DNA of 64,000 bases from positions 682,001 through 746,000 of the forward strand of contig MU008167.1 of assembly GCA_010909165.1 (NCBI GenBank), in the 5' to 3' direction. Under the pieces are notes generated by a model, which was not told where the DNA came from, searched no databases, and saw nothing but the letters and a program-made list of their open reading frames with translations. The stretch comes from Anthoceros angustus (taxonomy: Eukaryota; Streptophyta; Anthocerotopsida; Anthocerotales; Anthocerotaceae). This document shows, one piece after another, positions 1-10,094 of this stretch (the stretch's first letter is position 1; each line of letters opens with the position of its first letter). The translations under genes and the position numbers were made by a program.

Positions 1-1447
1 CCAGTCGACCAGCACCAACGTAGCTCATATGCAGAGCCTAACCCCAGGCAATTGTTGTTAGAATCTCAACCTTCTACAGCAAGGTGGAAGGCTCACTCTC
101 AACTGCTACAGCTCCCTCTACGAGCAGCATAAAATGATAAGATACAACTTTCATGATGTACTTCAACTCACAGCAGTGCCTAAAGCCCGAACAGAGCGAA
201 CTTTAAGAGCAATCTTTGATATGGCATCCACCATTCGCAACCGAAGTTCTGGCTGCAAACATAGACCAGCATTCTTAGCTGATGAAACCACGAATTTTCT
301 CATGCGTGGAGCTACGTTTCAAAGCCCAAAAACACCTTAGAGGGGAACCCCAGTGATACAATAGCATCTTCCAGCGGTGTTTCTTGAGTCAATACCGATA
401 TAGGTTTTCCATTGAGGTATGCACCTGTACACGGTCGGCCAGCCTCAAAAGATCAACACTTCCCTACCCCATCAAAGTGGATTGCCAAACAAACACAATG
501 ACCCAGTGCCAAGCGATGTTGAGCTGAAAAGTTGAAGCGGATAGAACGGGGGAAGTCACCATGGCCTCTTCGAGCAACGAACAGTTCATCCTGAAAAGGG
601 TTGTACACAACTCCTAGCTCAATCTTCCCACGATGCGCCACTCCAATGGACACTACGGACAATGGTACTCCCCCAACCTCTAGACACAAATGGAGGGCCA
701 CCCACACGAAGGAGCTGGCAAATTAGGAGCAGGAAAAGAGTGTTCATTCCAAGCCAAGCAGCTATCATGAGCACTCACAAAATTCAGAGTTCCATCGATA
801 GGATCAACAATCCATATCCAGTCCGAGCTATCCGTGGTACCAAGAAGCCTCTCCATCTCGCTGCGTGTAGCAGTCTCTTCCCCCACGCAACAGTGAGTGG
901 GGAATCGGGCCTGCGACAGTCCATATCTTAGAACTCCTTGCATGGTGATAAACCCTTGCAAGCCAGACTGTACCTGTATCTCAGCTTGTATGACGCGCTC
1001 AATACTGCGGTCCACCTCAGTAACCAAGTCGTATCTCACGTCCTTCACATCAATCTGAGAGCGTAAGGCTCAGGAGTCAGAGTCAGTCAAGTCTGTGTGC
1101 CAAGAAAACAGCTGCTGCCCCCGGATGAGATTTTTCATGGGTGCCCAAGAGTAAGACTAACATGCTGGGCTCGACCGGACTTGGATCGGATTTGCTCTCC
1201 AGCCTGCGCAGCCCGTAACAAGGGATTGGTTAGAATCAGCCTTGCGATGCCTTGCAGCAGGAAGGCGTGTGGAAACGTGTGCATACAATACCTGAAGTGC
1301 TAAGCGGAGGGCAAGATCCTCGATCTCTGCTGCGCCTTGCCTTGAGCTGGCAGCAGCAGCACGGGTCCTGACCAGCTTCCCCCCACAACGTGAAAGGGGC
1401 CAGAAAGGAGATCCCCTTGCTCCCACAATCGCCGTAGCCACAGCCAT
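1..1447 (-). CDS. Inositol monophosphatase family protein, plastid-targeted (5' part of gene; 3' end off window)
   Basis: This gene probably encodes a Mg-dependent phosphatase of the inositol-monophosphatase superfamily acting in the plastid. I read seven exons: 1292-1447, 974-1054, 779-910, 560-677, 336-424, 172-252 and 1-37. All introns are GT-AG and the phases are consistent. The ATG at 1447 opens a Ser/Ala/Arg-rich transit-like leader. Then come DLVTEVD, a GEE-type acid motif (CVGEETA), the metal-binding DPIDGTLNF, GVVYNPFQDELF, GAYLNGKPISV, KVRSVRALGTA and SYVGAGRLD, in the family order. The last conserved motif (WDxAAG) would lie beyond base 1. The body resembles bacterial SuhB-like and general IMPase proteins more than plant IMPL1 or IMPL2, so I give no symbol. 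The substrate is unknown. The gene is divergent from its neighbour at 1715. Confidence 0.88.
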
Positions 1448-1714
1448 CTCTGCTCCACCCTGTAACCTGTTACCAGTCACGTCCACCGGCCCCAACGCCA
1501 GAGTCCGTCAAAGATCTACCTACATATGTATCTCCACGTGGGAGGAGCGCAGCTGGGATGCTGAGATTCTGGATAACAGAAGAGGAAGCCAAACTGTCTA
1601 TGTAGATTGCGTATTGTCTGTTGACATACACTTGTGCCCAAAATCTCTCTCGCTGCGTGCCAGACAGCCAGAGCCAACCTGCTGGTGCTGCCCAGTCGGA
1701 CCCAAGATCGAGCC
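1448..1714. promoter_or_regulatory. Shared upstream region of two divergent genes
   Basis: These 267 bp separate the start codons of the phosphatase gene (minus) and the plastid-protein gene (plus). Both 5' UTRs and promoters must fit here or overlap, so the interval is a candidate bidirectional promoter. I see no clear TATA box. This is inferred from gene arrangement only. Confidence 0.45.
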
Positions 1715-2503
1715 ATGGCTCCGGCTGTTGCATCTCTGCAGCTGACGAGGCTGCAAGCCAGCCAGGCTCAGTTCCCTCATCAGGCTGGAGCAGCCTCGCA
1801 AGCGCCTGTGCTTTCCAGACTGAGGGCATGTCGGTGCCTCTCTTTCTCCTCCCCCTGCTCCTCCTCCTCCTCCTTTTCTTCTCTGGCAATCCAAGGCAAG
1901 CCTCGAGGCAGAGTGGTGGCTCAGGCGGAAGCCGATGCCCCCGGTAGCGGCATTGCCAGCATTCTCAGCACCACCCAGAATTCTGGCACGGGAAATAGCA
2001 GCTGCTGCGGAGGCAGTGGGAAGGCAGGCGGAGGAGGATGCAGCAGCAAGGAGGTAGATGTGTCGGGAGTGGGCAAGGAGTTTGAGGCCATGGTGGCTGC
2101 GTCCACCATCGCTGAGTTCGAAAAGGGCTACGTCACAGGGGAGGTAACACTGGCTCTGGCTCTGGCTCTGGCTCACTGGCTCTGGCTCTGGCTCTGGCTC
2201 TCTGGCTCACACCACACCCTGATCAAATGGTGGGCTCCTGTGCAGATGACGGGGACGATCACCAGGGATGTTGTGCAAGAAGTGATGACCATCCCAGAAG
2301 CTACGGTAAGTTGCAAGCCTGCCAGCCTGCCTCCTACCGTGACCCATTGCTCCTGCTGCTGACATTGGCGCACATACTGTGGCTTCCAGAGCTCAGCCAA
2401 CGAGGAGAAGTTTTTGGATGTGGACCAGCTGCTGAACGAGGCAATGAAGATGTCTTCAGGAGACTTCATTTTCGATGCCGAGCTAGATGACATGATTGTC
2501 TGA
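1715..2503 (+). CDS. Unrecognised plastid-targeted protein, three exons
   Basis: Exons 1715-2143, 2246-2305 and 2390-2503 join in phase 0 at GT-AG borders to give about 200 residues ending at TGA. Residues 1-75 are a typical chloroplast transit peptide, rich in Ala, Ser and Arg with a run of Ser near residue 45. A Gly/Cys/Ser-rich linker (CCGGSGKAGGGGCSS) follows, then a mostly helical acidic domain that starts around GVGKEFEAMV and contains FEKGYVTGE, TITRDVVQEVM and a C-terminus ending FDAELDDMIV. I do not recognise the family and give no function. The clean splice phases and the transit peptide argue that it is real. The first intron is largely a CTGGCT microsatellite. Confidence 0.72.
2150..2212. 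repeat. CTGGCT hexanucleotide microsatellite inside intron 1
   Basis: Roughly ten units of CTGGCT, with three interruptions, fill most of the 102-bp intron between exons 1 and 2 of the plastid-protein gene. Reading through the intron gives an artificial Leu-Ala/Trp-Leu run, which marks it as non-coding. Confidence 0.85.
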
Positions 2504-3201
2504 CTTGCTTTACCGACAGCAATGAGGCCAGGGGCTTTCCGTCAAGGGCCTCTCTCGACAAGCTACAATTACACCGCAAAAGATGTTGTCTCTCGTCCTG
2601 TTCAAGGAACCGAAACCGTTGGCATCGCACAATCACATCTCTGCTTCTGGATATGAGAATGGGACAATGCCTGTGCTCGGGCAAGTCTACGATTGAAGAT
2701 TTCCACATCCCATTCGCGTACATTCCGAAGCATACCTCCCAGCAGCATTGGGGATCGTGCAGTTTCGTGTCGTGGATGCACGAAGAAGTTTTATGAAAAA
2801 ACGCCTCTGTCCTGACTGTGGCTTGCATATCTGACTCTGGCTTCTGCTCCGGAATTCCCCTGCTCCAGAGTCATTCATACTCTGAAAAGAGTTTCACATG
2901 CGCATGAATTGTACATACGCATCAATTCATGTGACCACCTTCACAAGTGTAGCAGGCGGCGGACACCATGAAGCTGTGCAATTTGTGAAGCTTAACCTTA
3001 TCCATACCCACTGGTGGGCTAGCCAGATGAGGCAGGGGGGCATTTTAGATTCAACAGGTCTTTGCTGGGGATGACAACAACTCCGCTCTAGGGTATGAAG
3101 GTAGGGGAAGCCAGGAAGTTTAGGATTTGAAGTTGTAACGTTCTCTCTGAACTTGTGCCCTCCGCGCAAGTAGTGCAGACCATAAACAGCTTCCTGCAAG
3201 C
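2504..3201. other. Intergenic region between convergent genes
   Basis: This holds the 3' flanks of the plastid-protein gene (from the left) and the fibrillin gene (from the right). I see no conserved coding segment or repeat. Confidence 0.5.
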
Positions 3202-4214
3202 CTAGAGCTGTGGAGTATAGGGAGCTCGATCCACAACAAGATAGTCCCCTCTAATGTCCTTGGCAACTCGGATCTTCTCATCCAGGTACACGGAATCGAA
3301 CCTGCATAGAGCCAGGTGCGAGGACGATTTGAGGATGCAATAACCTGTGAGCACGGCCGAAGCCCCGTAATGGATGAGCCTGAAAACTTACCAGCCCTGT
3401 CCTACCGGAGGAATCGGAATGCTCCAGTTCCTAGTTCGAAGTGCTGCACTAGTGAATCTGTTAACAGCACAGGCAAGCCACACAGGTCACTGGAGTAAAT
3501 TAGGCACTGACATAGCCTACATCCAGCGTCTGAGCTCGTCGCCTCGCCCCCGGCACTCACCTGAAGTCCACTCTCTGCGAGGAAACCACTTGAATTGTGG
3601 CCTTCACCAGAAAAGTGCCAGTAGGTGGGAATGTGATGACATTGTTGAGTGTCCCCTTTCTGACATCAATCACCTGCGTCCACGTCCAAGTGACATGAAT
3701 TCCCAGGCACATGCGATATTGTGGTACCCGGTGGGGCTACCCCCAATGCACAATGCACAATGCGCATTGCGCATTGCACATGGCTCAGCCTCAACCATGT
3801 CCCACGGACCTGGAGGATGTCCCCGGCTTCAGTTCCAAACAGCGGCGCCTTCTCCACAATAAAGAGCTGCTCCTTCTCAGTGGTCCACAACATCCTCCAT
3901 GCTGCTGTCAGCGAATCATCTGTGGTAGTGCTGTGAGCTCCCCACGCTGCCAGAGCGTCCGCGGCCTTGACTATCTGAGACCGTTTCTGCGCATTCTTCT
4001 GCGTCCTTAATCCCCTCTCTTCTCCTGCGATCAAGTCCAGCAGATCATCTCTGGCCAGCTGCGCCCCGCCGGACTGTGAGTTTCTGGACACCCGTGCCGC
4101 CAAGCTTCCCCTTCTGGAACTCACAATCTTTGCCCAAGGAACTCGGCCTTCCCAGCGCTGCGCTGCAATCTGCGAAGGTATCACTGAGCCCACAACACAA
4201 CCTGTGGCTGCCAT
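3202..4214 (-). CDS. Plastid-lipid-associated protein / fibrillin (PAP_fibrillin domain)
   Basis: Four exons (3810-4214, 3561-3673, 3392-3457, 3202-3301) join in phase into about 226 residues, stopping at TAG 3202-3204. The leader from ATG 4214 is Ser/Arg-rich and transit-like. The fibrillin domain is clear: DLLDLIAGEERGL, then AWRMLWTTEKEQLFIVEK, LFGTEAGDILQ, VIDVRKGTLNNVITFPP, FTSAALRTRNWSIPIPP, VGQGWFDSVYLDE and RVAKDIRGDYLVVDRAPYT. Fibrillins bind lipids and prenylquinones in plastoglobules and thylakoids. This one looks like the small PAP13-type branch, but I am not certain of the subgroup. The reading frame is open upstream to 4331 through a tandem repeat; I chose the inner ATG because the upstream part is repeat-encoded. 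Confidence 0.9.
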
Positions 4215-4270
4215 GCCACAGATTTCCGCTGCTGCGGGGTGGATGGATGCTCGGCTTACAAAGCCTGCTC

Positions 4271-4351
4271 TCACCAAAGCCAGGTGCAAAGACTGTATCA
4301 CCAAAGCCAGTTGCAAAGACTGTATCACCAAAGCCAGTTGCAGAGCCTGTT
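4271..4351. repeat. 27-bp tandem repeat, three units
   Basis: Three adjacent copies of a 27-bp unit (core CCAAAGCCAGTTGCAAAGAC) lie just upstream of the fibrillin start. They translate on the minus strand as a repeated ALVIQSL block that artificially extends the frame. They could sit in the 5' UTR. Confidence 0.85.
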
Positions 4352-4888
4352 GCTTCCTCCTTTCACGCTAAACAACAGAGTTAATTATTCTCATTTAAGG
4401 CTAATTCCTACGTCCACGCCGTCCTACAATGTCATCGTCTCGCGTCTCTCAAAAGCCATATCTCTTTTTGGTACCTCGCTTCTTTCAAAGCCACAATCTC
4501 TTCGGTACTGGGTCTTCATTTTGTGTGTGCGCTTTGTGCAATTTTGATGGCTAACAAAGCACAAAGCTCGAAACAAGGGTCTTTGAAAGCTCCGATAGAA
4601 AGACTCCTCGTTTAATCAGCTATTCCTCTACCCTGGGCCTCCGAAAATTAGAGGTTTGTCTTCCAAATTGTGTAGCCACAATTGGTGCAACAAAGTCTTA
4701 CCAACATAGAAAAATTCTCAAGTTCAAAGCACGGCGAGCACGGTCCACCTTGTTAGAAACAACTTCTGATAATGTGTTGCCAGTAAGACAAGAAAGAGCA
4801 CGAGGATCATTAAGCCCCAGAGGTTTTTATCAGTAAGCTTCTCTAAGTATGTAGGTAAAATTTATTCCATTGAAATGAAATAATTTTT
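4352..4888. other. Intergenic, nothing recognised
   Basis: AT-rich sequence upstream of the fibrillin gene with no coding signal that I can support. Confidence 0.4.
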
Positions 4889-5119
4889 CTAATTTGTGGC
4901 TTTCTTATCTATGGTCCGTGAAAAAACTTCATTTTGTAATCCTTGTTCCTCCAACATTTTCGAGAGTCTTCCAACCTGATCGTCTAAACTTTGCAACTTT
5001 TTGGCCATATAACTATGCATTTCTTCCCTCTGTGCATGAATAGAGAATAACTTTCTTGTAGCCTTCCAAACGAGGTACCAGATCGACAAACAACCCACAC
5101 AAGGAACAGGAATTTGCAA
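4889..5119 (-). CDS. Possible exon encoding a short coiled-coil segment (uncertain)
   Basis: A minus-strand frame of up to 76 codons ends at TAG. It reads a hydrophobic stretch (VGCLSIWYLVWKA) followed by an amphipathic heptad-like region (EEMHSYMAKKLQSLDDQVGR, then LSKMLEEQG). This resembles a membrane anchor plus coiled coil. There is no clear ATG context or neighbouring exon, and the flanks are repetitive, so it may be chance or the last exon of an undetected gene. Confidence 0.22.
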   Translation of the reverse strand: MQIPVPCVGCLSIWYLVWKATRKLFSIHAQREEMHSYMAKKLQSLDDQVGRLSKMLEEQGLQNEVFSRTIDKKATN

Positions 5120-5329
5120 GGCATTGACTTACAAAAGCAATGAATCAAACTTGACTTAGAAAGACGCATTAAAATCTTTGGCCCATGAGCTTGTCGATTC
5201 AAGATCCTGTTGCAATTTTCTAATGATAACATCTTGACTATTAAATCTCTTATCTATATAGTCATCGATTAGATTACGAAAGAGATTTAGGCTTTTTAGA
5301 GAGCTGCGACGTTTTGAAGACCTCAACTC

Positions 5330-5545
5330 TCTTCTCTTTGTTGAGGATCTCGCTTCGCTTTGGACTGCTGCTGCTGCAGTCTTTGTGAAGACCCCGACTC
5401 CGGTTTGGACTGCTGCTGCAGTTTTGTTTTAAGACCTCGCTCAGCTTTGGGATGTTGCTGCAGTTCTTGTTGAAGACCCCTGCTTTGGAGAGCTGCTGCA
5501 CTCTTCAAATAGAGCAGCACTCTTCAAATAGAGCAGCACTATTCA
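5330..5545. repeat. Degenerate CTG-rich tandem repeats and a 19-bp triplicate
   Basis: From 5330 to 5500 a degenerate ~55-60-bp unit (core CTGCTGCAGT, then GAAGACC) recurs about three times. From about 5490 a short unit around CTCTTCAAATAGAGCAGCA is repeated three times. Minus-strand translations are Gln-rich low complexity and probably not genes. Confidence 0.6.
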
Positions 5546-5550
5546 AATAG

Positions 5551-5594
5551 ACGATGGCTCTCCTTTGGATATCCGTTCAAATGAGAGCCATCGT
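5551..5594. repeat. Perfect 12-bp inverted repeat (hairpin)
   Basis: ACGATGGCTCTC at 5551-5562 is the exact reverse complement of GAGAGCCATCGT at 5583-5594, with a 20-base loop. It lies at the edge of the repeat-rich zone. Function is unknown. Confidence 0.8.
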
Positions 5595-5699
5595 TCTGCT
5601 CGGGCTGCAGCTTTTTTTTTGGGGGACACCTTGGCTCTGCTCTGCCACAGTTACTACGATTTAGCTTTCACATATCTCACGGTTGCTCTGAACAGCAGC

Positions 5700-5925
5700 T
5701 ACGATAAGTTTTTATAGATCTCAGCTCCACGGCATTTTATAAATTTGCTCTGAACGGGTTTTGCAGCTTTGTAAATCTCTGTGAACGGGTATTGCAGCTT
5801 TGTAGACATCTGCTTTGAGCAGCTAGTGCAATTCTTAGCAGACCTCAGCTTTGTTGTGGACAGCTACTGCTGATATGATCTCAGTTCTGGAGACAGCTTT
5901 GTTGTGGACAGCTACGAGAGCTGTT
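5700..5925. repeat. Degenerate repeats around GGGTATTGCAGCTTTGTA
   Basis: Short imperfect units recur: TTGCAGCTTTGTA twice around 5760-5800, and TTTGTTGTGGACAGCTAC twice around 5850-5910. They look like an extension of the preceding repeat field. No gene is seen. Confidence 0.5.
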
Positions 5926-7027
5926 TTACCTTGTCAAAGTCATGTTTGTGTTGATGAAGTTCTACGGTTTGCATCTGCAGGCTTTTTCGAATACGGAGGC
6001 TCTGTTTGCCTGACAGGGTAGTGTGGATTCTTCAAAGACTTGACCGACATGCATTCATGGAAAACGTGCAGTCATTGTCTGAGGAAACACATGCTCCTGC
6101 ATTATTGAGCGTTGGTGCTGGTGGACGTGCTGACCAAATGCATTCTCCAGGTGCAATGGCTTCCGGCGGTTCTGCATAATTGATGAGAGACCGAACGAAG
6201 ACGAGGAAATGTGTATTGTTCAGAATCACACTTAGATGCGCCCGATCGAGACCTAGTGTTAGTAGCGGCTATGGAACGAACCCGGACAAGTTTGAACCCG
6301 GCCGAAGTGATCTGCGATGCTCCTTCTGAGAGGCGCTGTCCCTATACGTAGGAAATCACTCGGTTGGTTACGTAGAAAGCGTCCACCGGACGGGAAAGCC
6401 GTTACACCTCCAAGATCGGGGGATGTCACCCTTTCTCTCGATGGATGAATGCTCCTGTGATGTTCGCTCTGGTGATTGGAAATTGTTTCACGAGCAGGCA
6501 GTCGATGTCTGGCAGTGTGTTGCCGATGGATGGCTAATGACAGCCTTCCAGGGGAGCTCAAACACATGGCTGCATATCACCCGAATAGAACCACATGAGG
6601 AGCAAGAGTCGGAGCAGGAGCAGGAGCAGGAGTAGGAGTAGGAGTAGGAGTAGGGTATGGAGAGTGACACGTACGAGTGTTTCCAAAGTGTTGAGAGCAC
6701 TGGGCAGAGATCGCACATCGGATGCTGCCCTACCACGAGAACGTCTCAGCAGCCACGCTCCAGGACTGCACAAATCTTTTCAGACGAAAACCTGCTCCCT
6801 CCACATCCAGCTCAACACGATGACAATCCTGCTCGATCGTGTTTAACCTGAGATGCCCAACGTGTGCACAGCGAACGGGTGCATGCAAGGAGGCGGAGGG
6901 CGGAGGATGCTGCCAACAACCAGGGACAGGGCGGAGAAGCTGAGGGACTGTTCTTCAGTGCCTTCTGGCTTTCGGTGCAGGCGTTACGAGCTACAAAGCT
7001 GAGCAGCGCTTGTCTATTGTCGTAGTT
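5926..7027. other. Upstream region of MKK3; contains a GGAGCA/GGAGTA microsatellite
   Basis: No supported gene. At about 6598-6655 there is a purine-rich microsatellite (GGAGCA units passing into GGAGTA units) whose translation gives an artificial Arg-Ser run. The MKK3 promoter and 5' UTR lie at the right end. Confidence 0.5.
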
Positions 7028-9550
7028 ATGGCAGGCATAGAGCAGATGAAGAAAAAACTGCTGCCTTTGCTGAACATAGGAGGTTCCAGCGGGGGCCCAG
7101 ATATGTCAATCGACGCGTCTGCCTCTTACAAGGTATAGGTGTGTGCGTTGTGGAAGTGCAGCCTTGCTGTGCTGCTGTGGGATGCAAATTGCATCTAAAT
7201 TCTGAGTTGTGGCTTGCGTTTCAAGGTCACTGATGGCGGTACACTGAATCTTCTAAGTAGATCTTGTGGGGAGTACAACATTAATGAACTGGGGTTACAA
7301 AAGAGGAGCTCTGCGAGCCCGGATGACAACGGTGCTGATGGAGGAAGTCGTGAGCGCACATATCAGTGTGCATCGCATGAGATGTGCATTTTTGGTGCCA
7401 TTGGCTGGGGGGCCAGCAGCGTTGTGAGGAAAGCAATCCACATCCCTACGCATCGTATATTAGCATTGAAGAAGATCAACGTGTTTGAAAAGGTTTGACC
7501 TCAACCTGTACACTTTCCCTGGTGCTTCATCTTTTGGTCTTGAGGAGTGCGTTTGCAGCGATACTAACGTCTCTGTTCTCTGTCTTGTATGCAGCTTTAC
7601 TGATGAGATTCGTTCTGACTTTGGATGTTTGCCATTTGTGGTAGGAAAAACGGCAGCAGCTGCTGAACGAAATTCGGACGCTCTGTGAAGCTCCCAGGGT
7701 TCGTGGGCTAGTTGAGTTCTATGGAGCCTTTTATTCTCCAGACAGTGGGCAGATTAGCATTGCCTTGGAATACATAGATGGGGGCTCTCTGGCTGACGTT
7801 GTTCGGGCTACCAAGTTCATTCCAGAGCCTATTCTCTCGGTGATCACCAGAAAAGTGCTGCATGTACTACCCTACCGGCAATTCATAGTACCCGTCCATT
7901 TATGTCGCAAGAAGATTCCCTTGATGAGCAAACGCAAGCTGATCCTTTGGATGACATTTTAAGGTGCTGTTTGGCAGGGTCTGCATTTTCTCCATGGAGT
8001 TAGACATTTGGTACACCGTGATATTAAACCAGCAAATCTTCTCATCAATCTAAATGGCGAGCCAAAAATTACTGACTTCGGCATCAGTGCTGGTCTTGAC
8101 AATTCGATTGCCATGGTAAGATTGCTGTACTTAATGCTAGAAAAACTCAGTGTGAAGGTTGAGCTGATTCGACTGACTTTCTCTTCAATGTGCAGTGTGC
8201 TACCTTTGTGGGCACTGTGACCTACATGTCTCCAGAAAGAATAAATAATCAATGCTATTCTTATCCAGCCGATATCTGGAGTTTAGGCCTGGCGTTACTC
8301 GAGTGTGGCACTGGAGAGTTCCCATACAATGCCGTGAAGGGCCCTGTGAACTTGATGTTACAGGTGGGTGCCATATCTCATTTGTTCACGCTGGTCTCTC
8401 AGGCAACCTTAAGCAGCCATCCTGCTCAGGGGGCCTCGGACATCGTTTTCATGCTGTCAAGCTTCAGTCTCTGATGCTTGTTCTGGTGACAGGTCATGAA
8501 CGACCCATCACCTTCACCACCTGCGGAGCGTTTCTCCTTGGAATTCCGATCATTTGTTGATGCTTGCCTGCAGAAAGATGCTGATGCTCGTCCAACTGCA
8601 GAACAGGTTCATTTATGTTGGTATAGGTCATTCAGTCTGGAGTGCGAGTATAACGTTGTGATTTGTGTGTTTGAGATTGCTGCTCGCCTTCTGCAGACTT
8701 TGATTCGACAAAAGGTCCAGTACTGACCTTGTATGGACTTATAATGCAGCTACTCGCGCATCCTTTTGTAAAGAAGCATGAAAATGCACCAGTGGACCTA
8801 CCTGGTTTTATACACAGCGTGTTTGACCCCACTGAGCGCTTAAAGGACCTCTCTGATGTAAGCTACTTTTGTGCCTTATCAAAAGATTTCACTGATTCAA
8901 ACACTTAGCATATGAACTCTAGTGAAATGATGCTAACTATATCACATTTTGTATGCTACTGCAGATGCTTTCAGTCCATTACTACATGCTTTTTGATGGC
9001 TCTGAGCAGAGATGGCCACATATGAAGAAATTGTACCATCCAAACTCCACTCTAAGGTACTCCACTCTACACCTTGGAACATGATTATGGTGGGGTGCTT
9101 TAAGAGGTTGAAAACCAATGCAAGCCAGTTTTCTGCTGCTGTGGGGCCTTTTGTGCTGTTCATTGCAATACTCTGAAACTGTGCGTTCATGGCAGCTTCG
9201 CACATCAACTCGTAACTGGACAGGATGAAGTTTTCAAGACTCTTTGCAATATTCGCAGAATGTTGGCAGCAGAGCAGGAAGGGGAGAGACTTGTGCACGT
9301 GGTTGAGAACCTCCAGTGCTGTGCATATGCAAAGCGTGGCGTGATGATTCGTGTCTCGGGATCTTTTGTGATGGGGACCCATTTCGTGCCATCCGGTGAT
9401 GGGGTACAGGTGGAGGGTCTTGTGAGTAATGCTGGTGTCGATGTACAGAAGCAGAGGTTAGGTAAGTTTCAGGAACTATTTGTATTCGAACCGGGCGAAT
9501 TGCTGGGGTCGCTATACATCTCGAAGCAAGAGCTGCACATACAACAGTAA
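7028..9550 (+). CDS. MKK3: Mitogen-activated protein kinase kinase 3 with C-terminal NTF2-like domain
   Basis: Nine exons give about 521 residues, the usual length for plant MKK3: 7028-7132, 7226-7492, 7645-7863, 7978-8115, 8196-8363, 8493-8606, 8750-8857, 8965-9056 and 9196-9550. All junctions are GT-AG and in phase. MKK3 is the plant MAP2K clade with an NTF2-like tail and acts upstream of group C MAPKs. Visible marks are an N-terminus starting [15 protein letters not shown]; a glycine loop ([11 protein letters not shown]) with lysine in ILALKKI; the catalytic loop [14 protein letters not shown]; the plant S/T-x5-S/T activation site (S-IAMCA-T); and [12 protein letters not shown]. After the kinase core come [12 protein letters not shown] and the NTF2-like part ([12 protein letters not shown] to [12 protein letters not shown]). 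No catalytic residue is missing. Confidence 0.97.
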
Positions 9551-10094
9551 ATGGTGTTTGTAGGTTGCTAGATGGCTGGTTTCCTTTCCTAAGGGTTCAT
9601 AGGATGGTAGTTCCCCCAAGCAAGAGGTAGGAAGTAGTCTGGGCGGAGAAGATTTTTGAGGGAAGAGGTGGAAAGGGACTCATCATGTGAATAGAACTTC
9701 TACATAGCTGAATAAGTAGGATGTGGAAGCTCCCCCAGAAGAAACTGGGATGCTTACCGTCAGCATGGGAGACCGGCGAGATGAAGTATAGCAATTAGCT
9801 CCTGAAAAATCTCCTGTACTGCGATATGTAAATGTCTGGTTGTATTATTCACCAAACACTTTTCTGAGCCATGGCTGTGTGTGTGCATGTAGCTGGCATG
9901 ACTGTCTTGAAATTGGCAGGTGTTCTAGGAAGGGCTCCCGCTCACATGACTTGCTGCTGCCGTTGGACTGCTTGGGAGTCTCAGGAGGTTCTCTGGCCAG
10001 ACTGGAGCTGGACTGATCAGGAGTCTCGGGACGACATCTGGCCCGACTGGAGCGTACCAGACGATCGTGGTACAGGAGGAGGAGGATAAGAAAG
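9551..10094. other. 3' flank of MKK3
   Basis: Probable MKK3 3' UTR followed by sequence without a recognisable gene. A Trp/Asp/Glu-rich short frame at 9871-10089 has no recognised homology and I do not call it. Confidence 0.45.

Noticed and set aside
1-1447. Naming the first gene IMPL1, IMPL2 or VTC4
   Set aside because: The family motifs are clear but the middle of the protein does not match IMPL1 or IMPL2 as I know them, and similarity to VTC4 is only general, so no symbol was given.
1634-2362. Single 242-codon frame through the plastid-protein gene
   Set aside because: It reads through a microsatellite intron; clear GT-AG borders and two further exons give the better model.
6595-6846. 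Arg-Ser-rich frame (SR protein-like)
   Set aside because: The RS run comes from a GGAGCA/GGAGTA microsatellite; no RRM or other domain accompanies it.
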